From positions 65,082 to 129,081 of the forward strand of contig CAPXSA010000012.1 in assembly GCA_948735595.1 (NCBI GenBank): 64,000 bases of DNA. Direction: 5' to 3'. Under the pieces are notes generated by a model. It made no database searches, was not told the DNA's origin, and saw only the letters and a program-made list of their open reading frames with translations. Below, in pieces: positions 57,345-64,000 of this stretch. The DNA comes from an uncultured Clostridia bacterium. GTDB lineage: Bacteria > Bacillota > Clostridia > TANB77 > CAG-508. Positions within the stretch are counted from its first letter, which is position 1; each line of letters starts with the position of its first letter. The position numbers were made by a program, and so were the translations under genes.

Positions 57345-58631
57345 TTATTTATTGGGCACTAACACTTTTGTTCCGCCCATATATGGCCATAATACTTCAG
57401 GAATTGTAATGCTTCCATCTTCTTGGTAGTGATTTTCTAAAAATGCGATTAACATACGAGGAGGAGCAACTACAGTATTATTCAAAGTATGTGCATAATA
57501 ATTTCCTTTTTCACCTTTAATACGAATACCTAAACGTCTAGCTTGAGCATCTGTTAAGTTAGAGCAACTACCAACCTCAAAATATTTTTGTTGTCTTGGG
57601 CTCCAAGCCTCGACATCACAGCTTTTAGCTTTCAAATCAGCCAAATCTCCACTACAACATTCTAAAGTACGGACAGGAATATCCATGCTCCTAAATAGTT
57701 CAACTGTATAAGACCATAATTTTTCATACCATTCCCAGCTATCTTCTGGCTCACAAACAACTATCATTTCTTGTTTTTCAAATTGATGAATACGATAAAC
57801 GCCACGTTCTTCAATACCATGTGCACCTTTTTCTTTTCTAAAGCAAGGAGAATAAGAAGTCATAGAATATGGTAGTTCACTTTTTTGAAGCAATTGCTCT
57901 TTAAATTTACCAATCATAGAATGCTCACTAGTACCAATTAAGTATAAATCTTCTCCTTCAATTTTATACATCATAGCATCCATTTCTTCAAAACTCATAA
58001 CACCAGTTACCACATTACTACGAATCATAAAAGGTGGAACACAATAAGTAAACCCTTTATGAATCATGAAATCTCTTGCATATGAAATTACCGCTGAATG
58101 AAGTCTTGCAATATCACCCATTAAATAGTAAAAACCATTACCAGCAACTCTACGAGCACTATCTAAATCAATACCATGAAAAGACTCCATAATATCTGTA
58201 TGATAAGGAATTTCATAAGATGGTACAATAGGTTCTCCAAACTTTTCAATTTCTACATTCTCACTATCATCTTTTCCAATAGGAACAGACTCATGAACCA
58301 TGTTAGGAATTTTCATCATTCTCTCTTTAATTTGATTAGCCAAATTTTCTTCTAAAGCTTCATTTTCTACTAAGCTTTGATTAATTTCTTGTACCTTAGT
58401 TTTTATTTTCTCAGCTTCTTCCTTTTGTCCTTGTTTCATCAAGTTACCAATTTCGCCACTTAAGGAATTTCTTTGGCTACGAAGTTCATCACCCTTTAAA
58501 GTAGCTTCACGTTTCTTCTGGTCTAATTCCAAAACCTCGTCAACAAGTACTAATTTGTGTTCTTGAAATTTCTTCTTCATGTTTTCTTTTACTAAATCTG
58601 CACTTTCCCTTAACAATTTAATGTCAATCAT
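57345..58631 (-). CDS. serS: Serine--tRNA ligase
   Basis: 428 residues. The N-terminal long coiled-coil arm (about 30-100) is followed by class II motif 2 (FRKEKGAHGIEERGVYRIHQF) in its variant form and motif 3 (LNNTVVAPPRMLIAFLENH), where most bacterial enzymes have LNGSGLAVGR. It belongs to a less common SerS subgroup but is complete. Expression is controlled by the T-box leader upstream. Confidence 0.9.
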   Translation of the reverse strand: MIDIKLLRESADLVKENMKKKFQEHKLVLVDEVLELDQKKREATLKGDELRSQRNSLSGEIGNLMKQGQKEEAEKIKTKVQEINQSLVENEALEENLANQIKERMMKIPNMVHESVPIGKDDSENVEIEKFGEPIVPSYEIPYHTDIMESFHGIDLDSARRVAGNGFYYLMGDIARLHSAVISYARDFMIHKGFTYCVPPFMIRSNVVTGVMSFEEMDAMMYKIEGEDLYLIGTSEHSMIGKFKEQLLQKSELPYSMTSYSPCFRKEKGAHGIEERGVYRIHQFEKQEMIVVCEPEDSWEWYEKLWSYTVELFRSMDIPVRTLECCSGDLADLKAKSCDVEAWSPRQQKYFEVGSCSNLTDAQARRLGIRIKGEKGNYYAHTLNNTVVAPPRMLIAFLENHYQEDGSITIPEVLWPYMGGTKVLVPNK

Positions 58632-58650
58632 TCAAATAACCTCCTTCTTC

Positions 58651-58757
58651 AATTTGTCAGTTTGGGGACGTTAGTTTAACTGACATGTGTCCCCTAACTG
58701 ACATTATTATTTTTATGTCAGTTAAACTAACGTCCCTAAACTGACATGTACCTAGCT
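58651..58757. repeat. Copy of repeat family C
   Basis: GGGGACGTTAGTTTAACTGAC, ATGTGTCCCC and TAACTGACAT, then an inverted copy (ATGTCAGTTAAACTAACGTCC). It lies between serS and its T-box terminator. The variable block AACTGACAT is specific to this copy. Confidence 0.5.
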
Positions 58758-58769
58758 GACAAACAAAAA

Positions 58770-59045
58770 TCCTCGCCCAAAAATAAGGGCGAGGTATTAT
58801 TTCTCACGGTACCACCTTAATTATTTGCCAAATAGAATCATCTTATGCTATAATAACCAAACACAAGAAAACTAAATAGCAAATATCTTATAATGCTGAT
58901 AACCGAGCATCAAACGGTTTTGCTCTTCACAAAAAACTTTGAGAGTGGATTCATAAGAGCTTTTAAACTATTTTCACCAAGCATAGTCTCTCTAAATAAA
59001 AGGAACCTATTACTAATCTCTCATCCAATGTTTTTTATATTATGC
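58770..59045 (-). promoter_or_regulatory. T-box riboswitch (serine)
   Basis: On the minus strand: an AGAGAGA-type Stem I start, GGTGAAAA, the specifier region GAATCCACTC with a UCC (Ser) codon, the T-box AAGGTGGTACCGTGAG, then the terminator CCTCGCCC / GGGCGAGG with Ts. Uncharged tRNA-Ser would pair with the specifier and stabilise the antiterminator, switching on serS. Confidence 0.9.
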
Positions 59046-59050
59046 CACTT

Positions 59051-59079
59051 ATTGTAACATCATATTCCAAAAAAATCAA
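59051..59079 (-). promoter_or_regulatory. Promoter of serS
   Basis: On the minus strand TTGATT, 17 bases, TACAAT, just before the T-box leader. Confidence 0.7.
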
Positions 59080-59158
59080 TATTTTAGAAATAATTTTATC
59101 AATTGAATGAAATTTTTAACATAGGGTAAAATCAAAAGAGAAAAGGAGCAGAAGAAAA

Positions 59159-60004
59159 ATGGTAGCATGGGAATTTATCAAATTCATATTTTTTTCTGGG
59201 CTAATAGTTGTCATATCCAAATATGCACTAGTTCCAGTATTAAGAAAACTAGCAGAAAGCTTAAATTTAAAACCAAAAACAGTAGGAAACATTGCAGGGG
59301 TTGCTACTTCTGTGCCAGAATTACTAACTGTCTCCTTTTCAGCAGTCACAGGACTAGTAAGTGCAAGTGCCTACAATATTATTAGTTCTAATATTATTAA
59401 TACTGTACAATATTCATTGGCTATCTTCCTAAATAAAAATCAAAAGCATTTGCAAAATAAGGCACTAAAAACAGATTTAATTTTAGTGTTATTTACAATT
59501 ATCATTCCAATTGCAATGATGACTTTTCATATGGAGTTTTCCGTTAGCATAGTTCCCATCTTTATTCTTTTATTTCTGCTATTTTATTTTATCAATCATA
59601 ATGTTCATAAACTATATTTGCATAAGATAACAGAGGAAGAAAGAAAGATTGAAGAGGAGGAAAAGTGGGTAAGAGGAAAGAAAAAGATAATGATAAAATA
59701 CACTATTTTGCTTTTTATCATTAGTATTTTACTATATGCTATTGGAAATTTATTAAGTGATACTTTAGAGAGTTTATGTGTACAATTTCAAATTCCACAA
59801 TTAATAATAGGGGTATTGTTAGGATTTATTACAAGTATTCCAGAATTAATTACTTTCTTTGAATCACAAAAACATCATAAAGAACAAGAAAATGGAGAAG
59901 ATGGTGTGATTGAAGCAACTAGCAATTTATTAACTTCCAACATCTTAAATTTATTTGTGATACAATCTATTGGAATTTTGCTTTTTAGCATTTTTGGTGG
60001 ATAG
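59159..60004 (+). CDS. CaCA-family sodium/calcium exchanger-like protein
   Basis: 281 residues with about nine transmembrane helices in two halves separated by a charged cytoplasmic loop (EEERKIEEEEKW). The two alpha-repeats are visible: GVATSVPELLTVSFSA...SSNIIN and GFITSIPELITF...TSNILN. The family exchanges cations across the membrane. The substrate ion is not certain. The ATG follows AAGGAG. Confidence 0.8.
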   Translation: MVAWEFIKFIFFSGLIVVISKYALVPVLRKLAESLNLKPKTVGNIAGVATSVPELLTVSFSAVTGLVSASAYNIISSNIINTVQYSLAIFLNKNQKHLQNKALKTDLILVLFTIIIPIAMMTFHMEFSVSIVPIFILLFLLFYFINHNVHKLYLHKITEEERKIEEEEKWVRGKKKIMIKYTILLFIISILLYAIGNLLSDTLESLCVQFQIPQLIIGVLLGFITSIPELITFFESQKHHKEQENGEDGVIEATSNLLTSNILNLFVIQSIGILLFSIFGG

Positions 60005-60089
60005 CTAAGGTAATTTCTTTCCAAATTTTGAATAAAAATAATAAAAATGCATAAAATCTATCAGAAATGAAATAGAAAGGACGAAGGAC

Positions 60090-60362
60090 ATGGAAGGATA
60101 CTTAAAGGAAGAAAAGATTTCTGATAAAACAGAAGAAGAGAAAAAAGTAGAACTGATTATGAGTGTATTAAAAACTAAAGGAGAGTTAGATTTAGCGATT
60201 AAAAACTTTGAAACTGCAGAAAAAGGATTAGTAGATTATTATACCTATCAAATTAAAGCTAGTAAAAGTAAATTAGACTACTTGGTAAGTAAGGCAAGAG
60301 ATAAAGGTATTTCACTTAATATGATACAAGAATTATATTTTAGAAAAAATCAAGTAGGATAA
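60090..60362 (+). CDS. yaaL: DUF2508 family protein (YaaL-like)
   Basis: 90 residues, helical: ELDLAIKNFETAEKGLVDYYTYQIKA is typical of the DUF2508/YaaL family. The family lies next to bofA in many Firmicutes, as here. GAAAGGACGAAGG precedes the ATG. Function is unknown. Confidence 0.8.
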   Translation: MEGYLKEEKISDKTEEEKKVELIMSVLKTKGELDLAIKNFETAEKGLVDYYTYQIKASKSKLDYLVSKARDKGISLNMIQELYFRKNQVG

Positions 60363-60370
60363 GTTATATT

Positions 60371-60424
60371 TGTCCAAGTTTTATCATAACTATAAGTAAA
60401 AGGTATGGTGATAAAACTTGGACA
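60371..60424 (+). promoter_or_regulatory. Perfect hairpin over the bofA start
   Basis: TGTCCAAGTTTTATCA and its exact complement (16 bases) enclose a 22-base loop. The right arm contains the TTG start of bofA, and the loop holds the AAAGGT/GGTG ribosome binding region. It could limit bofA translation. Confidence 0.55.
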
Positions 60425-60679
60425 TTTCTACTATTTTCATTATTTTAGGATGTATTGTTGGTTTGTGGATCGTAGGGAAAATGTTTTCCATTCCGCTCAA
60501 GGCCGTTTTTAAATTAGTTACGAATTCTATTTTAGGTGGAATTCTAATTTTTGTAATCAATTTAATTGGAGGCACCTTTGGATTTCATATTGGGTTAAAT
60601 GTAGGTACTTCGATTTTAGTAGGTATCTTAGGTATTCCACGGTGCTATATTATTAATTGTATTGAAAATATTTATGTGA
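60418..60679 (+). CDS. bofA: Pro-sigmaK processing inhibitor BofA, C-terminus via a +1 shift
   Basis: Two to three membrane helices. In the zero frame the frame stays open to 60702 (94 residues) but ends in a polar, atypical tail (PRCYIINCIENIY). A +1 shift at the CGG at 60640 gives PGAILLIVLKIFM and stops at 60679, for 86 residues in total. That ending matches the BofA family pattern (G.PG..LL..L..) and the roughly 87-residue length. BofA holds SpoIVFB inactive in the forespore membrane. The start is TTG. Confidence 0.75.
60640..60642 (+). other. In-frame CGG, inferred +1 shift (site 9)
   Basis: GGT ATT CCA CGG TGC TAT becomes CCA GGT GCT ATA TTA TTA. This site was found by applying the rule, not because of an early stop. 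Confidence 0.8.
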
Positions 60680-60691
60680 AATTAAAAAATA

Positions 60692-60724
60692 AACTCCTCT
60701 AAAAATAAAGAGGAGTTATTTTCA
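60692..60724. terminator. Bidirectional terminator between bofA and glmS
   Basis: AACTCCTCT / AGAGGAGTT with T-rich flanks on both strands. Confidence 0.85.
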
Positions 60725-60726
60725 TA

Positions 60727-62565
60727 TTATTCTACTGTAACAGATTTTGCTAAATTTCTTGGTTTATCAACATCTAAGCCCTTAGATTTAGAAATATAAT
60801 AAGCAAGTAATTGAAGAGGCACAACAGAAAGAATAGGAGAAATTAAACTGTCTACTTCTGGAATGCGAATAATAAAATCAAAATTTACATTCGTTAAATC
60901 TTGGTTAGTAACTACTATAGTTTTCGCACCTCTTGATACTACTTCTTGAATATTACTAATAGATTTTGGTGTTAGTTCAGGGTTTGTTAAAACACCAATA
61001 ACAGTAATATTATTTTCAATTAAAGCAATGGTTCCATGCTTTAGTTCGCCAGAAGCATAAGCTTCAGAGTGAATGTATGAAATTTCTTTTACTTTTAAAG
61101 ATCCTTCCATAGCTACATGATAATCTGTTCCTCTTCCTAAGAAATACATATCATGTTCTGTATAAATTTTACTTGCAATATCTTTCAAAGTAGCTTCTTC
61201 TTCTAAGATAGTCTCTAATTTAGCAGGTAAGCTAGAAATTTCGGATTTTAATTTTTCTAATTTAGCTTGTTCATAGCTTCCTAAAATCTCTGCAAAATGA
61301 ATTGCTAAAACGGTTAATAGTACAACTTGTGCAGTATATGCTTTTGTAGAAGCAACAGCAATTTCAGGTCCTGCATGAGTATAAACAGTAAAATCTGCCT
61401 CACGTGTAATAGAACTTCCAATTACATTCGTAATAGTTAATGTTTTAGCCCCTTTAGACTTTGCTAGTTTAAGGGCAGCACGAGTATCTGCTGTTTCACC
61501 AGATTGACTAATATAAATACATAAAGTTTTTTCGTCAATAATAGGGTCACGATAGCGGAACTCTGATGCAATGTCTACTTCTACAGGGATTTTGCAAAGT
61601 TTTTCAATGGCATCTTTTCCTACTAGACCTGCGTGCATTGCTGTACCACAAGCTACAATATAGATTTTATTTAAACTTTGTAAATATTCTTTTGTAATTG
61701 CTAAATCATCAAAAGAACATTTTTCTCCTAAATTCAATCTGTTTGCAATTGTTTCACGAATAGCATTTGGTTGCTCATGAATTTCTTTTAACATAAAATC
61801 TTCATAACCATTTTTTTCAGCAGCAGTAGCGTCCCACTCAATTACTTTTATTTCTTTTTCATGTTTTACTAAATTACTATCATAAAAATCAATATGATCT
61901 TTGTAAACAACAGCATATTCATTATCATCTAATAAATAAAAATCTTTTGTATAACTTAAAGCAGCCGGAATATCAGAAGCCACATAATTTTCTTCTTTTC
62001 CTCTTCCAAGAACAAGAGGGCTATCTTTTCTAACAACAATAACCCTATCAGGGAATAGTGGTGAAATGATTTCTAACGCATAACTTCCTTTTAGATCGTT
62101 TACTGTAGCTTGAACAGCCCCTAAGAAGGTATCCTCACAATCTACGCCTTTTGTATAATGATAATGAATTAAGTTAGGAATAACTTCTGTATCTGTTTGA
62201 GATAAGAAATGATATCCATTTTCTGTTAAAAAGGCTCTTAATTCATTATAGTTTTCAATAATTCCATTATGAACGACTGCAAATTGATTGCTATTGTCCA
62301 TATGAGGATGAGAATTTTCTTTTGATGGTTTGCCATGAGTTGCCCATCTTGTATGAGCAATACCAATAGAAGCAGTTAAGTCATTAATACCAGCCATATT
62401 ATCTAAGTTGGCAACTCTTCCTTTGTCTTTCATTACAACGATTTTTTCATTTTCTAAAACAGCAATTCCTGCTGAGTCGTATCCACGATATTCTAGGCAA
62501 TGTAAACCATTAACAAGTACAGGAACGCACTTTTTATTGCCTATATAACCTACAATTCCACACAT
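60727..62565 (-). CDS. glmS: Glutamine--fructose-6-phosphate aminotransferase
   Basis: 612 residues. The N-terminal nucleophile cysteine is in MCGIVGYIG. The glutaminase part has HTRWATHG and the two SIS domains have CGTAMHAG, SQSGETADT and ASTKAYTAQ. It ends with the conserved DKPRNLAKSVTVE. It makes glucosamine-6-phosphate for cell wall precursors. Its leader carries a glmS ribozyme. Confidence 0.95.
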   Translation of the reverse strand: MCGIVGYIGNKKCVPVLVNGLHCLEYRGYDSAGIAVLENEKIVVMKDKGRVANLDNMAGINDLTASIGIAHTRWATHGKPSKENSHPHMDNSNQFAVVHNGIIENYNELRAFLTENGYHFLSQTDTEVIPNLIHYHYTKGVDCEDTFLGAVQATVNDLKGSYALEIISPLFPDRVIVVRKDSPLVLGRGKEENYVASDIPAALSYTKDFYLLDDNEYAVVYKDHIDFYDSNLVKHEKEIKVIEWDATAAEKNGYEDFMLKEIHEQPNAIRETIANRLNLGEKCSFDDLAITKEYLQSLNKIYIVACGTAMHAGLVGKDAIEKLCKIPVEVDIASEFRYRDPIIDEKTLCIYISQSGETADTRAALKLAKSKGAKTLTITNVIGSSITREADFTVYTHAGPEIAVASTKAYTAQVVLLTVLAIHFAEILGSYEQAKLEKLKSEISSLPAKLETILEEEATLKDIASKIYTEHDMYFLGRGTDYHVAMEGSLKVKEISYIHSEAYASGELKHGTIALIENNITVIGVLTNPELTPKSISNIQEVVSRGAKTIVVTNQDLTNVNFDFIIRIPEVDSLISPILSVVPLQLLAYYISKSKGLDVDKPRNLAKSVTVE

Positions 62566-62599
62566 GTTTTTATTTCCTCCTTAATTCTATAAAGGAAAA

Positions 62600-62755
62600 C
62601 ACACAAATCATATTACCCTATTAGATTTGTTATCACATTACTGTGATTTTTTGTCTAATATTTCTTGGCAGTAATAAATGCCATAGGACCATCCGCCGAG
62701 TTTTTCGATAAATCCTATCCTCGTCAACAAGAAAAGTCTTCTTGTCCGGGCGCTA
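62600..62755 (-). ncRNA. glmS ribozyme
   Basis: On the minus strand AGCGCCCGGACAAG (self-cleavage expected just before GCGCC, between 62754 and 62753), TTGACGAGGATAG, TTATCGAA and GGCGGATG are all present in the canonical order. Glucosamine-6-phosphate would trigger cleavage and lower glmS expression. Confidence 0.93.
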
Positions 62756-62820
62756 TTCTTTAAACTAACTAATCTCCTTCCTTTATCATTTTATTGATTT
62801 GTATTATTTCCAATAGTAGT

Positions 62821-62849
62821 ATATTACTACAAAAAACAAAATGTGTCAA
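62821..62849 (-). promoter_or_regulatory. Promoter of glmS
   Basis: On the minus strand TTGACA, 17 bases, TAATAT, about 60 bases before the ribozyme. Confidence 0.7.
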
Positions 62850-62919
62850 AAAAGTAGTCTACTGAAACCTGTTTCAGATTAAAACCCGGCGTTTTGAATC
62901 GAAAAATAGAAATAATATA

Positions 62920-62962
62920 TTGACATATAACAAAATGTTTTGATAAAATATAACAAAATGTT
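62920..62962 (+). promoter_or_regulatory. Promoter with two operator-like repeats
   Basis: TTGACA, 18 bases, TAAAAT (62920-62949). The 15-base sequence ATATAACAAAATGTT occurs exactly twice, at 62925-62939 and 62948-62962. One copy overlaps the spacer and the other the -10 box and start region, so a repressor site is likely. Confidence 0.6.
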
Positions 62963-63046
62963 ATGCATTAATATTTATCTATGTGAATAACTAAAAAAGA
63001 TAATGGATATACTAATGAAAATAAATAAGAAACATAGGAGAAAAGA

Positions 63047-63170
<124 letters not shown>

Positions 63171-63187
<17 letters not shown>

Positions 63188-63206
63188 AAAGATAGTCTGT
63201 CTTTTT
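63171..63206 (+). terminator. Attenuator-like terminator
   Basis: AAAAAGGCAGACTAT / ATAGTCTGTCTTTTT, nearly perfect, with a T run, located between the leader ORF and the gene at 63274. Confidence 0.8.
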
Positions 63207-63273
63207 GCGTGCAAAAACAGATTTTAATATTACTCTAAACAAGAGAAAAGATATAAATAAGGAGGATAAAAAA

Positions 63274-63756
63274 GTGGAGAACAAAGAGAAAAAAGTAATT
63301 TTAATAGGAGCAAGCATAGTAGTTATAGCATTAATCATTTTACTAGTAGTAAATGGAATCAGTAAAAAAGGAAAAGAAAGTGCAGAAGGAGGTAATACAC
63401 AAACAGGGCAAAATACAGAAAAATATGTAACAAATTTAGAAGATGGAACGAAACTAAATCATAGTGAAGAATTGAATAAGAATAAGAAATATAAAGATAT
63501 AGAAATGAGTAATATCCAATTTACGTATGAGAACGGAAGAACCATATTGTTAGCCAAAGTAAAAAACACAGCAAGTACAAAACATAAAAATGAGATAGTA
63601 AAAATGACAATACTAGGAGAAAATAATCAAGTAATAGATGTAATTGAGCCAATTATGCCAGAATTAGAACCGGGAGAAACGAAACAATTTAACACAACAA
63701 TTAGTGGAGCAGACGCAGTAAACGCAAAAGACTTTAAGATAGAAGAAAAGAAGTAA
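63274..63756 (+). CDS. Membrane-anchored extracellular domain protein (FxLYD-like)
   Basis: 160 residues with one N-terminal transmembrane helix, a Gly/Gln/Thr-rich linker, and an extracellular beta-sandwich-like domain (IEMSNIQFTYENGRTILLA.VKNT, ending PGETKQFNTTI). The pattern resembles FxLYD/DUF-type domains that bind other surface proteins. The start is GTG, 7 bases after AAGGAGG. It sits behind the attenuator-like leader. Confidence 0.6.
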   Translation: MENKEKKVILIGASIVVIALIILLVVNGISKKGKESAEGGNTQTGQNTEKYVTNLEDGTKLNHSEELNKNKKYKDIEMSNIQFTYENGRTILLAKVKNTASTKHKNEIVKMTILGENNQVIDVIEPIMPELEPGETKQFNTTISGADAVNAKDFKIEEKK

Positions 63757-63778
63757 AATGCAAAGGAGAAAGTGAGAA

Positions 63779-63907
63779 ATGAGAAAGAATCCGGGAATAT
63801 CCTGTCAGGATAAGCCATTTGTATGCTACTTAAATGCTACAACTGGCATAACTCTAATTGCACTTGCTATTAGTAGGAAATGCGTTCGATATGAGGAAAG
63901 AGCTTGA
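63779..63907 (+). pseudogene. Second pilin-like leader fragment
   Basis: 42 residues: NPGISCQDKPFV, then TTGITLIALAIS, and then unrelated sequence. Same plan as the fragment at 53591 (GI.CQ..P.V, then GITL.AL). AAAGGAG lies about 13 bases upstream. The remaining 90 bases to the window end show no gene I can support. Confidence 0.5.
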
Positions 63908-64000
63908 AAGCCATGTGAGAGAAGAGAAAAAGAGAGAAAAGTTTAGCCGAGTTGAAGTGAAAGTTTATATGAATATGGTGTAAATTTGATAAAAAAATGA

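Noticed and set aside
7362..60642. Random sequencing or assembly errors as the cause of the frameshifts
   Set aside because: Random indels would fall in varied contexts, mostly homopolymers. All nine are the same event, a C before GG at a zero-frame codon position, on both strands and in unrelated genes. A systematic artefact cannot be fully excluded without reads, so it is kept as the main alternative.

Overview
The window is low-G+C Firmicutes DNA, most likely from a spore-forming gut clostridium. Supporting evidence: AT-rich codon use, strong AGGAGG-type ribosome binding sites, and the sporulation-linked genes cwlD, bofA and a Spo0E-like gene. A Ser-type T-box leader, a glmS ribozyme, a four-subunit pyruvate:ferredoxin oxidoreductase and a WalRK/PhoPR-type two-component system fit the same picture. 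I saw no tRNA, rRNA or CRISPR.

Layout. 0-2 kb: M16 peptidase and a Spo0E-like peptide. 2-16 kb: a type IV secretion-like locus (three small pilins, PrgI-like, a TraC/VirB4-N-like protein, VirB4 ATPase, TrbL/VirB6-like protein, NTF2-fold proteins, a two-domain wall hydrolase) with no relaxase or coupling protein in view. 16-25 kb: cwlD and a giant cyclic beta-1,2-glucan synthase-like gene. 25-31.7 kb: response regulator/kinase, two signal peptidases, holB, ricT, ferredoxin. 31.8-35.6 kb: a G+C-richer orphan ORF and porCDAB on the minus strand. 35.7-39.8 kb: ccdA, thioredoxin, cca, a LamG surface protein. 40-52.9 kb: minDE, rodA, dusB, mazF, patatin, ksgA, sortase, M15 peptidase, trmL, gltX. 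53-56.3 kb: accessory DNA with a second G+C-richer orphan ORF, a pilin-leader fragment, a broken tnpV and a DUF1016 nuclease. 56.4-62.6 kb: engB, a probable type I toxin locus, serS, a CaCA exchanger, yaaL-bofA, glmS. 62.9-64 kb: a leader-peptide/attenuator-like region and a second pilin-leader fragment.

The most striking feature runs through the whole window. Eight genes are each interrupted by an apparent +1 frameshift (nine sites), and every site has the same form: a zero-frame CGG codon where the protein family needs glycine, with the correct reading resumed one base later as GGN. The genes are the TrbL-like gene, the secretion wall hydrolase, cwlD, the glucan synthase, porA, a patatin (twice), engB and bofA. 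I checked by eye every CGG on the coding strand of every other host-like gene and found none in frame as an arginine codon. The only in-frame sense CGGs are in the two G+C-richer orphan ORFs. This suggests that CGG (or CGGN) is read here as a +1 shift yielding glycine. In bofA the zero frame stays open past the CGG, and only the rule recovers the family-typical C-terminus. A systematic base-calling artefact is the main alternative.

Other points of interest are a 36-residue hydrophobic peptide with convergent promoters and a hidden Shine-Dalgarno (probable type I toxin-antitoxin), a His-Thr repeat leader ORF on a (CA)15 microsatellite that ends inside a terminator hairpin, and intergenic hairpin repeats whose stems are perfectly paired but differ in sequence from copy to copy.
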